DNA of 64,000 bases, from assembly GCF_003384035.1 (NCBI RefSeq), contig NZ_QQAK01000009.1, forward strand, positions 62,001-126,000, read 5' to 3'. The translations under genes were made by a program, and so were the position numbers. Below are positions 45,206-52,552 of this stretch, piece by piece; the stretch's first letter is position 1, and every line of letters starts with the position of its first letter. The notes beneath the pieces were generated by a model, which saw only the letters and a list, made by a program, of their open reading frames with translations, ran no database searches and was not told the origin of the DNA. The stretch comes from Sporosarcina sp. BI001-red (GTDB lineage: Bacteria > Bacillota > Bacilli > Bacillales_A > Planococcaceae).

Positions 45206-46255
45206 ATTACTTTTAAAAGAATTGGGATAACTGCTCTACTTACGATTTTGATTGCATTCGTCATGCTCTACCCACTTGAAAGCTATGTAACCCAACCTGG
45301 TGGAGCCTATGAATTGTCACCACTTGTCAACGTAGAGGACGGTGATGAAGATGATTTAGGAACGTTCAGTCTCATGACAATTTCAGTTGGGAAAGCAACG
45401 CCTGCAACCTATTTATGGTCTAAGGTTTCAGACAAGATGAAATTACTTCCTGCAAACAAAATAAGACGTCATGGCGAGAGCGATCAGGAGTACAATGTGC
45501 GACAGTTACGTTTGATGAGTGACTCGCAATTCAATGCGATTACAGTTGCTTTTGAAAAATCTGGAAAACAAGTGGACATCGATTTTACAGGCATTTACAT
45601 TCAACACGTCGTTGAAGACAGTGCCTCAGACGGGAAACTACAAGCAGGAGATCGAGTTGTTGGAGTAGATGGAAATCCACTGATCGAGCCTGACCAGTTT
45701 GCAACGTATATCGCTGATCAGCGAAAAGGGGATACCATTCAAGTTGAAGCAGAGCGGGATAAGAAAAAATTCAAAACAGATATTACATTAAAAGAAATTC
45801 CTGAAGCGAAAGGAAAAGTAGGGCTCGGGATTCAGTTTTTAGAAGATCGATCCTTGAAGACGATTCCGAAAGTCAATTTCAATACATCTGAAATCGGCGG
45901 ACCTTCAGCGGGATTGATGTTTACATTAGAAATTATGAACCAGCTTAACCCTGAAGATATTTCGAAAGGGTATACCGTGGCAGGAACGGGTGAAATGATG
46001 CCGGGCGGTACAGTCGGTCGCATCGGTGGTATCGATTTTAAGGTCATGGCTGCTGATCGTGATGGAATGGAAATTTTCTTTGCACCGGACGATGAATTAC
46101 CTGAGGAAGTGAAAGCCGCGAATCCTGGTATTACGAGCAACTACGAAGAAGCCGCAGAAACCGCAAAAAAAATAGGCACGAAAATGAAAATCGTACCCGT
46201 TAAAACGGTGGATGATGCACTGGCTTATTTAGATAAGTTAGAACCGAAAAAGTGA
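45206..46255 (+). CDS. ylbL: YlbL, membrane-anchored PDZ and Lon-like serine protease
   Basis: A 349-residue protease with an N-terminal membrane anchor (about 5-21), a PDZ domain (about 115-185, GIYIQHVVEDSASDGKL) and a Lon-type proteolytic domain with the Ser234/Lys279 dyad (GGPSAGLMF and DFKVMAA). The only start that keeps the whole membrane segment is ATT at 45206, 7 nt after GGAGGTG; the frame has a stop at 45188 and no ATG or GTG before it, and the TTG at 45248 has no ribosome binding site and would cut the anchor. B. subtilis YlbL acts in turnover of the cell-division inhibitor YneA. Confidence 0.92.
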   Translation: MTFKRIGITALLTILIAFVMLYPLESYVTQPGGAYELSPLVNVEDGDEDDLGTFSLMTISVGKATPATYLWSKVSDKMKLLPANKIRRHGESDQEYNVRQLRLMSDSQFNAITVAFEKSGKQVDIDFTGIYIQHVVEDSASDGKLQAGDRVVGVDGNPLIEPDQFATYIADQRKGDTIQVEAERDKKKFKTDITLKEIPEAKGKVGLGIQFLEDRSLKTIPKVNFNTSEIGGPSAGLMFTLEIMNQLNPEDISKGYTVAGTGEMMPGGTVGRIGGIDFKVMAADRDGMEIFFAPDDELPEEVKAANPGITSNYEEAAETAKKIGTKMKIVPVKTVDDALAYLDKLEPKK

Positions 46256-46256
46256 G

Positions 46257-47471
46257 TTAGCTGTTGCGGATTGGTGGAGTCCGATAGTCGAGTCCGAGTG
46301 CAGGCTGAATTGGATCAATGCCGAAAGCATATAAATCCGAAACAGAAGACGAAAAATTAGCAGATGCACTATCAAAATTAGCAAGACGACTCACAACAGG
46401 CAGTTTCATATCTTCCTTCATTTCTTTCAAATACGCTTGGCCAACGTGTGTCATTCCAAGAAGCCGTAAGTGGTCTGGAGTTTGCATAGAGGCCCGATTG
46501 CTGTAGGTGAATCCAGTGTAGATATGAGTAAGCATGCGTTGGATACGAGTCCAAGTATAACGCTTTGACTTGACCCTCTCCATGAACTGTTGGAACGTCT
46601 CTGCTTGTTTGGCTGCTTTATACAGTAGATTTTCAATTCCTTCTGTCACATCTGCAATGGTTGCAAGGTGTTCGGGACCTTCGCGAAGAATTTGGAATCG
46701 AAGAAGTGGATAAAATCTATCCCAGCTACCAAAGGAACTACGCCGCGAAAGCCAATCGTTCAGGGATCTATAAACAGTATCGGGTACAAACTGTTGAATA
46801 TTCTCGGTGTTCACGTGTTCAAAAAATTCTTTACGGATGCCTGTTGCACTTGCAATTTGAGTATCAAGAGCAACATCATCGTGGTAGCCCGCACCAAGGC
46901 GAGGCAGTGTTGCAGGTTCCATAATAGAGCCGAGTTCCTTTGCCGCTTCCATGTAGTGAAAACCGAGAATGTTGTTTGGTAACGACAAATCTACAGTCTC
47001 CTGTTCGTTTATGGAGGTGCGAATGAGCGTGGAGTATGCTTGGTTCAACGCTTTAGGATAGCTCATTCCTTGTTGAACAGATTCACGGATGAGGTCATCA
47101 TACTGGGTTTGAACTGAAGCAATCATGTTTAGTGTCGTAGTAAATGGGGTGATTGTCCCGTTCTCACTCCCAAAACAATAACTGGAACAGCGAGCTGCAT
47201 CTAAAAGTTGGATGGCACCGGAAGCGAACGAAGGCGCATTTGAGGTGGCACGTTCATAAGGCAATTCGAAAACAAGGTCTACTCCGTTTTCAATCGCCAT
47301 TTGAGTACGTGTCCATTTGTCGATCAGTGCAGGTTCACCCCGTTGTAGAAAGTTGCCACTCATGACAGCAATGACTAGATCAGACCCGGTTTGAGATTTA
47401 GCGGAAGTTGCGTGGTGCAAGTGTCCATTGTGGAAAGGATTATATTCTACGACAATGCCGACAGCTTTCAT
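46257..47471 (-). CDS. tmcAL: tRNA(Met) cytidine acetate ligase TmcAL
   Basis: Makes N4-acetylcytidine at the wobble position of elongator tRNA(Met) from acetate and ATP. The 404-residue protein (formerly YlbM) opens MKAVGIVVEYNPFHNGHLHH with the nucleotidyltransferase HxGH-type motif near residue 15-18, and has the YERATSNAPSFASGA segment. It converges on ylbL with one nt between stop codons and no terminator, so the 3' ends of the two mRNAs must overlap. Confidence 0.94.
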   Translation of the reverse strand: MKAVGIVVEYNPFHNGHLHHATSAKSQTGSDLVIAVMSGNFLQRGEPALIDKWTRTQMAIENGVDLVFELPYERATSNAPSFASGAIQLLDAARCSSYCFGSENGTITPFTTTLNMIASVQTQYDDLIRESVQQGMSYPKALNQAYSTLIRTSINEQETVDLSLPNNILGFHYMEAAKELGSIMEPATLPRLGAGYHDDVALDTQIASATGIRKEFFEHVNTENIQQFVPDTVYRSLNDWLSRRSSFGSWDRFYPLLRFQILREGPEHLATIADVTEGIENLLYKAAKQAETFQQFMERVKSKRYTWTRIQRMLTHIYTGFTYSNRASMQTPDHLRLLGMTHVGQAYLKEMKEDMKLPVVSRLANFDSASANFSSSVSDLYAFGIDPIQPALGLDYRTPPIRNS

Positions 47472-47507
47472 GGAAGATCACTCCTGTTTGATTTATTCTA
47501 TTCGTTT

Positions 47508-47537
47508 AGTATAATGAACTAAGCGTTCAAGTGACAA
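47508..47537 (-). promoter_or_regulatory. Promoter of tmcAL
   Basis: On the minus strand TTGTCA (47532-47537), 18-nt spacer, TATACT (47508-47513). Confidence 0.65.
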
Positions 47538-47546
47538 GAAAATATC

Positions 47547-47575
47547 TTGACATCTTTTTTTATCCGCTATATAAT
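47547..47575 (+). promoter_or_regulatory. Consensus sigma-A promoter of ylbN-rpmF
   Basis: Perfect TTGACA (47547-47552), 17-nt spacer, perfect TATAAT (47570-47575). Confidence 0.88.
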
Positions 47576-47602
47576 CAAAAGTGTTGTCTTGAGGTGATAG
47601 GC

Positions 47603-48136
47603 ATGAAATGGTCAATTCATCAATTGCGTAAGTTCAGGCAGGGAGCAATGCCGCTTGACGAAGTGGTTGATCTTGGATCTGTAAGGGAAAGAAACCCGGA
47701 AATCCGGGCGGTTTCGCCTGTTCAGTTAACCGGAAGTTGTACAGTTGGTTCGAAAAAAATATCGTTCCACTTCCATTTGGAAGGCTCAATGACATTACCC
47801 TGTGCACGCACATGGGAAGATGTTCATTTTCCGTTCTCTATTGAGTCGGACGAGCAATACAGTTGGGATGAGGAAGTGTTAGCACAAGACGATGAAATCC
47901 ACCCGATTAAGGGAGATATAGTTGATCCAATGCCGATTTTTGAAGAACTACTTCTTTTAGAAGTACCGTTGCAGGTTTACTGTGATGATGCGGATACCGT
48001 GAAGGAAGCCTCCGGAACGGGTTGGTCGTACGCGACTGACGAAGAGTATAATCTCCAATTGACAGAAGAACAGGATAAGAAAGCGGATCCTAGACTTGCA
48101 GGCTTAGCAAGATTTTTTGAATCCGATAACGACTAG
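47603..48136 (+). CDS. ylbN: YceD/DUF177 family protein YlbN
   Basis: A 177-residue protein, start ATG 47603 after GAGGTGAT. It is the DUF177/YceD protein that precedes rpmF in nearly all bacteria and has been linked to 23S rRNA or large-subunit maturation. The family's acidic pocket region (DIVDPMPIFEELLLLEVPLQVYC) is visible, though the usual Cys motif is only partly present. Co-transcribed with rpmF, 24 nt downstream. Confidence 0.9.
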   Translation: MKWSIHQLRKFRQGAMPLDEVVDLGSVRERNPEIRAVSPVQLTGSCTVGSKKISFHFHLEGSMTLPCARTWEDVHFPFSIESDEQYSWDEEVLAQDDEIHPIKGDIVDPMPIFEELLLLEVPLQVYCDDADTVKEASGTGWSYATDEEYNLQLTEEQDKKADPRLAGLARFFESDND

Positions 48137-48160
48137 TCGAAATAAAGGAGGTGCCCTCTA

Positions 48161-48334
48161 ATGGCAGTACCAAAGAGAAGAACATCTAAAACCAAAAAGA
48201 ATATGCGCCGTACACATTACAAGTTACAAGTACCTGGTATGACAACTTGTGAAAACTGTGGTGAAATGAAATTGGCACACCGCATCTGTAAGTCATGCGG
48301 TCAATACAAAGGGAAAGTCGTTGTAGGCGAATAA
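48161..48334 (+). CDS. rpmF: 50S ribosomal protein L32
   Basis: A 57-residue ribosomal protein, [20 protein letters not shown] at the start. It has four cysteines as two CxxC pairs (CENC and CKSC), so it is the zinc-binding (C+) form and would make up part of the cell's zinc store. AAAGGAGGTG precedes the ATG. No second copy lacking cysteines is in this window. Confidence 0.97.
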   Translation: MAVPKRRTSKTKKNMRRTHYKLQVPGMTTCENCGEMKLAHRICKSCGQYKGKVVVGE

Positions 48335-48357
48335 GCAAGATTCTGCCGCAACTCCCT

Positions 48358-48373
48358 GATAGCAATTGCTATC
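48358..48373. repeat. 16-bp perfect palindrome downstream of rpmF
   Basis: GATAGCAATTGCTATC is perfectly self-complementary and lies just before the rpmF terminator. It could be an operator or part of the RNA 3' end; no protein partner is evident. Confidence 0.8.
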
Positions 48374-48374
48374 T

Positions 48375-48415
48375 AAAGACTACCGTGAGACCATGGGTCA
48401 CGGTAGTCTTTTTTT
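48375..48415 (+). terminator. Terminator of ylbN-rpmF
   Basis: AAAGACTACCGTGA pairs with TCACGGTAGTCTTT over a 9-nt loop, followed by a T-run. Confidence 0.93.
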
Positions 48416-48444
48416 GTACATAAAAATATCTAGGAGGCTAGGTC

Positions 48445-49200
48445 ATGTCATTTAACATTACATCCGATCAGGGAATGCTTACGTTTACAATTACTCGTCC
48501 TGAAGTCCGGAATGCAGTGAATCATGAAGTAATGGAAGGTCTTGAGCGATTCATTAACATGATTGAGCAAGATTGTTCGGTAAAGTGGGGAATCATTACG
48601 TCTGAAGGTGGGAAAGCATTTTGTTCTGGAGGAGACCTGGGAGAGTTCCATGCATTAGAAACATCTGCACAAGCGCTTCCGATGCTTTCTCGAATGACAG
48701 AGCTGCTATATCGACTGGCGACATTGCCTGTGCCGACCTTAGCGTTAATGGATGGAGCTGCGGTTGGTGGCGGTTGTGAAATTGCGGCAGCGTGTGATTA
48801 CAGGTTGATGAAATCGGGAGCTAAAGCAGGGTTCATCCAGGGCTCGCTTGCAATTACAACGGGCTGGGGGGGCGCGTCGTTGCTATATGAAAAAGAGTCT
48901 GGACATAGTAAAATACTTCAGCTCTTGACGGAGGCTCGTGTCCATACAGCTGAAGATCTGGCTGAATGGGGATGGATCACAAATACATATACAAGTGATA
49001 AACAAGTTGCACTGGAACGATTCACTGCTAAATTCGACCTCATTGAGCCTTCAGTACTGCAAGCTTATAAAACGATTGCCATCCGGAAGTGGGAGCAATC
49101 AGACTTGAAGAGCCGGATGATTGACGAGTGCAAGCGGTGTTCAATCCTTTGGGAATCTGAAGCGCATCATGCGGCTGTCCATCAATTTCGCAACCGATAA
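48445..49200 (+). CDS. Enoyl-CoA hydratase/isomerase (crotonase fold) family protein
   Basis: A 251-residue crotonase-fold enzyme. The oxyanion-hole segments (AFCSGGDLGEF and GAAVGGGCEIAAACDYR) are present. Of the two catalytic glutamates of classical hydratases, Glu112 aligns with Glu144 of rat enoyl-CoA hydratase, but the position 20 residues later is Gln132 instead of Glu164. This argues against a standard hydratase; isomerase or acyl-CoA decarboxylase activity is possible. It precedes a biotin carrier and an acyl-CoA carboxyltransferase, much like the B. subtilis yng cluster. The substrate is unknown. Confidence 0.85.
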   Translation: MSFNITSDQGMLTFTITRPEVRNAVNHEVMEGLERFINMIEQDCSVKWGIITSEGGKAFCSGGDLGEFHALETSAQALPMLSRMTELLYRLATLPVPTLALMDGAAVGGGCEIAAACDYRLMKSGAKAGFIQGSLAITTGWGGASLLYEKESGHSKILQLLTEARVHTAEDLAEWGWITNTYTSDKQVALERFTAKFDLIEPSVLQAYKTIAIRKWEQSDLKSRMIDECKRCSILWESEAHHAAVHQFRNR

Positions 49201-49243
49201 TAAGATGATTTATAAATTGAATATTCAAAAGATAAACGAATAG

Positions 49244-49273
49244 TTGAAAACGGTTTCAATGTTCAGATAAACT
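49244..49273 (+). promoter_or_regulatory. Catabolite-responsive element (cre) overlapping a promoter
   Basis: TTGAAAACGGTTTCAA (49244-49259) fits the CcpA-binding cre consensus with near-perfect symmetry. It overlaps a -35 TTGAAA followed 18 nt later by TAAACT (49268-49273). CcpA binding here would repress the biotin-carrier/carboxylase genes when preferred sugars are present. Confidence 0.7.
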
Positions 49274-49334
49274 AGAGAATAGATATATGAAAATCATCTA
49301 TCTGCAACAAGCAAAAGTTGAGGAGGAAAACAAT

Positions 49335-49550
49335 ATGGCTCAAGTACTTTCTACAATGACAGGGACGGTTTTCACAATTGAAGTTGAAGTAGGACAAGAA
49401 GTGAAAAAAGGGGATGTCGTTGTGATCCTTGAATCGATGAAGATGGAAATTCCTGTTGAAGCTGAAATGGATGGGAAAGTGGCATCGATAGCTGTTAAAG
49501 AAGAGGATTTTGTTGACGAAGGAGACCTCATTCTGACGTTTGAAGGATAA
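49335..49550 (+). CDS. Biotin/lipoyl attachment domain protein (biotin carrier)
   Basis: A 71-residue free-standing carrier with the biotinylation motif ESMKM (Lys36) in the usual beta-hammerhead fold. The start at 49335 follows AGGAGG. It resembles the B. subtilis biotin/lipoyl attachment protein YngHB. It is 25 nt before the carboxyltransferase gene and should carry carboxybiotin to it. The biotin carboxylase that must load it is not in this window. Confidence 0.92.
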   Translation: MAQVLSTMTGTVFTIEVEVGQEVKKGDVVVILESMKMEIPVEAEMDGKVASIAVKEEDFVDEGDLILTFEG

Positions 49551-49575
49551 GCGAATTAGTTAAGGGGGAGTTCAC

Positions 49576-51129
49576 ATGACAAACCACACAGAAGAACAAA
49601 AGGGGTATAATCAGAAACTTGAACAACAGCTTGAAAATATCTTTGCTGGCGGACAACCTAAATATCATGAAAAAGCTACACAACAAGGAAAGTTATTTGT
49701 ACGCAAGCGTCTTGAGTTACTGTTTGACGATGGTGAGTATACAGAAGATGGACGATTCGCGAATTGTGAAGCTGGCGACTTGCCAGCAGATGGTGTCGTC
49801 ACCGCAATGGGGAAAGTCGGTGGCCAAACAGTTTGTGTCATGGCGAATGATTCGACAATAAAAGCTGGATCATGGGGTTCTCGTACAGTAGAGAAGATTA
49901 TTAGAATTCAAGAAACTGCTGAAATGCATCGCGTTCCTCTGTTGTATTTAGTGGATTCCGCAGGAGCTCGCATTACGGATCAGTTGGATATGTTCCCTAA
50001 TCGCAGAGGGGCAGGGAGGATATTCCATAACCAAGTTAGATTATCTGGGTTTATCCCGCAAATTTGCGTTCTGTTCGGTCCATCTGCTGCTGGGGGGGCG
50101 TACATACCTGCATTTTGTGATCTCGTCATCATGGTCAAGGGGAACGCCTCAATGTATTTAGGTTCTCCTAGAATGGCTGAGAAGGTCATAGGGCAAAAAG
50201 TGTCGTTAGAGGAAATGGGCGGCGCTGAAATGCATTGTTCCATCAGTGGATGTGGGGATGTACTTGCTGAGAACGAAGAAGAAGCGATCGCTGAAGCGAA
50301 ACGATACCTTGCGTTCTTCCCTGCGAACTTTACTGAGCCTGTACCTGTAGCAGAAGCCATAGAAGCAAAAGTGGGCCGCACATTAGAAGAAATCATTCCT
50401 GAAAACCAGAATGCACCGTTCAATATGTATGAAGCACTCGATGTACTGATTGACGAAGGTAGTTTCTTTGAAGTGAAGAAGAAATTTGCATCTGAATTGA
50501 TTACAGGACTCGCGCGTATTAATGGAAAGTCTGTAGGAATTATCGCAAACCAGCCGAAAGCAAAAGGCGGAGTGCTTTTCGTGGACTCCGCAGACAAAGG
50601 CGCAAAATTCATTAACTTATGTGACGCATTTTCAATTCCTTTGCTATTTCTAGCAGATGTCCCTGGCTTCATGATTGGGACGAAAGTAGAAAAAGAGGGG
50701 ATTATTCGTCACGGAGCGAAGCTGATTATGGCGATGAGTTCGGCAACTGTGCCGAAGATTTCAGTTGTTGTCCGAAAAGCATATGGGGCTGGACTGTACG
50801 CAATGGCGGGCCCTGCGTTTGAACCGGATGTATGTATCGCGTTGCCAACTGCTCAAATTGCTGTGATGGGACCTGAAGCGGCTGTCAATGCCGTCTATTC
50901 AAACAAAATTGAAGCGATTGAAGATCTGAAAGAGCGTCGAGCGTATGTACAGCAAAAACAGCAGGAATACAAAGAAGAAATTGATATTTATCGATTAGCG
51001 TCAGAAATGATTATCGATGAAATCGTGAAACCTTCTCAATTACGGACGGTCCTTGCTACACGTTTTGAATTGTATAGTACGAAGAGTATTTCACAACCAC
51101 CTAAGAAACACCCGGTTTATCCAGTTTAA
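49576..51129 (+). CDS. Acyl-CoA carboxylase, carboxyltransferase subunit (YngE/PccB-like)
   Basis: A 517-residue fused alpha-beta-type carboxyltransferase that moves CO2 from carboxybiotin to an acyl-CoA. It has the two crotonase-like halves with VDSAGARI and GPSAAGGAYIPAFCD in the first, and DVPGFMIGTKVEKEGIIRHGAK and RKAYGAGLYAMAGPAF in the second. Likely substrates are propionyl-, methylcrotonyl- or related CoAs; the sequence does not decide. Together with the carrier gene it appears to be under CcpA control. Confidence 0.93.
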   Translation: MTNHTEEQKGYNQKLEQQLENIFAGGQPKYHEKATQQGKLFVRKRLELLFDDGEYTEDGRFANCEAGDLPADGVVTAMGKVGGQTVCVMANDSTIKAGSWGSRTVEKIIRIQETAEMHRVPLLYLVDSAGARITDQLDMFPNRRGAGRIFHNQVRLSGFIPQICVLFGPSAAGGAYIPAFCDLVIMVKGNASMYLGSPRMAEKVIGQKVSLEEMGGAEMHCSISGCGDVLAENEEEAIAEAKRYLAFFPANFTEPVPVAEAIEAKVGRTLEEIIPENQNAPFNMYEALDVLIDEGSFFEVKKKFASELITGLARINGKSVGIIANQPKAKGGVLFVDSADKGAKFINLCDAFSIPLLFLADVPGFMIGTKVEKEGIIRHGAKLIMAMSSATVPKISVVVRKAYGAGLYAMAGPAFEPDVCIALPTAQIAVMGPEAAVNAVYSNKIEAIEDLKERRAYVQQKQQEYKEEIDIYRLASEMIIDEIVKPSQLRTVLATRFELYSTKSISQPPKKHPVYPV

Positions 51130-51144
51130 TAGAAAAGAGTATCG

Positions 51145-51165
51145 TCCGCCTTCGGGCGGATTTTT
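51145..51165 (+). terminator. Terminator after the carboxyltransferase gene
   Basis: TCCGCC pairs with GGCGGA around a TTCG tetraloop, followed by TTTTT. Confidence 0.9.
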
Positions 51166-51186
51166 CTCGTGAAAAGGGGAGAGAGA

Positions 51187-52077
51187 ATGGAAGTTGTTAT
51201 TGCGGGAGCGGGTGCGATGGGGCTTTTAATTGGTTCCTACTTGGCTGAATCAGGAATTTCAGTGTCGTTTTTGACAAGACGGGAAGGACAAGCCATTGCA
51301 CTACGCGATCACGGTGTGACAAGAGTACAGAATGATCTTGAAAGCACTTTTCGTGTCCATGCATTTTCAGATTTGTTACTTGCACCGAAGAATGCCCTAT
51401 GGATTCTTGCTGTAAAGTCCAAAGATCTTAGCGATTTAGTGAAGCAATTGGAAAAGTCGAAATCCCTCGGTCATTTGATGTTCATCCAAAATGGCCTTCG
51501 CCATTACGACTTGGGACGTTCGACTTCGATACCATCCGTTTCAGTTGCATCTCTGACCCATGGCGCAGGGAAGATTGACGACCGAACTGTCAGCCACAAC
51601 GGCGTCGGTATGATGAGTATAGCTGAACTAAAAGGGAGTCAAAGGTATTCTTCTCAGCTATCCAAAGCAAATTCACCTTCTTTTCCTATACTTTATCAAC
51701 AGGATGCACTTCAGATGTTGCTGAAAAAGGCGCTCATCAACTGCTGTATCAATCCATTGACAACGATTTTGGAGTTGAAAAATGGTGATCTGCTCACTAA
51801 TGGACCGGCACACCAGCTTATGGAAGTGATCTACGATGAACTAGCAACTGGATATCCAGAAGTATTGAAAACCCTGCCTTTTTCAGAAGTGGAAGTAGTG
51901 TGTAGAAAGACCGCGGATAACCGTTCCTCAATGCTTACCGATCGATATAATGGCGTACCCATGGAAATCGACACGATTATTAGTGCAATTGTAGAAGGGT
52001 ATGAAGAAACAATGCCTACGCTTAAAGCTTTTGAAACATTACTGAAAGCTATTGACGAAAGGGAAGATGACGCATGA
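51187..52077 (+). CDS. panE: 2-dehydropantoate 2-reductase
   Basis: NADPH-dependent ketopantoate reductase of the pantothenate pathway. The 296-residue protein opens MEVVIAGAGAMGLLIGSYLAESG with the Rossmann GxGxxG, has VKSKDL after beta-4 and the catalytic-region phrase LLKKALINCCINPLTTI (Lys near 179) typical of ApbA/PanE. It takes the position of B. subtilis panE (ylbQ), before bshC. The stop overlaps the next start by 4 nt. Confidence 0.92.
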   Translation: MEVVIAGAGAMGLLIGSYLAESGISVSFLTRREGQAIALRDHGVTRVQNDLESTFRVHAFSDLLLAPKNALWILAVKSKDLSDLVKQLEKSKSLGHLMFIQNGLRHYDLGRSTSIPSVSVASLTHGAGKIDDRTVSHNGVGMMSIAELKGSQRYSSQLSKANSPSFPILYQQDALQMLLKKALINCCINPLTTILELKNGDLLTNGPAHQLMEVIYDELATGYPEVLKTLPFSEVEVVCRKTADNRSSMLTDRYNGVPMEIDTIISAIVEGYEETMPTLKAFETLLKAIDEREDDA

Positions 52078-52466
52078 AAGAGATGTTGCAGATTTTGTTG
52101 TCTCTTATCGTCATCGTTCCATACTTGTTGACTGTTGTTTTGTCTCTAATGCTAAAAGTGAGTGGGCGATCTTCTGTAAGATCATTTCGAATTGCAGCGG
52201 ATGTAACAGTGCCTTTTTTGTTTGTCTCTGTTAGCGTTCTACTCAGAATGATTTTAGAAGTACATGCGGGGATTTTTCTAATAGCAGGTGTTCTTGTAAG
52301 TGGTATTGGTTTTGCGGTAGCAGAAAGAATTCGTAGTAAAGAGTTCAGGATCCAGTATATGTTCCGCAATTTGTGGAGAATGCTGTTTTTAATATGGTCC
52401 TTGTTTTATATCGTTTTGCTCTTGTTAGGTGTTGTCAAAACAGTTGCTGAGTTTTTAAAGGGTTAG
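52074..52466 (+). CDS. DUF3397 family membrane protein
   Basis: A 130-residue protein with four hydrophobic segments and a basic stretch RSKEFRIQYMFRNLWR between the third and fourth. It overlaps the panE stop (ATGA), so it is translationally coupled. DUF3397 proteins are regularly found next to bshC in Bacillales. Function unknown. Confidence 0.85.
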   Translation: MKEMLQILLSLIVIVPYLLTVVLSLMLKVSGRSSVRSFRIAADVTVPFLFVSVSVLLRMILEVHAGIFLIAGVLVSGIGFAVAERIRSKEFRIQYMFRNLWRMLFLIWSLFYIVLLLLGVVKTVAEFLKG

Positions 52467-52487
52467 CTGATCGGCAAGCGTATGTTT

Positions 52488-52515
52488 TTAAACAATGACA
52501 GTGGAGTGATATACT
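52488..52515 (+). promoter_or_regulatory. Possible promoter of bshC
   Basis: TTAAAC (52488-52493), 16-nt spacer, TATACT (52510-52515), 37 nt before the bshC start. The -35 is weak. Confidence 0.4.
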
Positions 52516-52552
52516 CAATCCATAAATAGATGGTGAAAAAGGGGCTTGAACG

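Noticed and set aside
49980-50672. A 230-codon minus-strand frame inside the carboxyltransferase gene
   Set aside because: It is antisense to a well conserved enzyme and has no recognisable domain or start signal.
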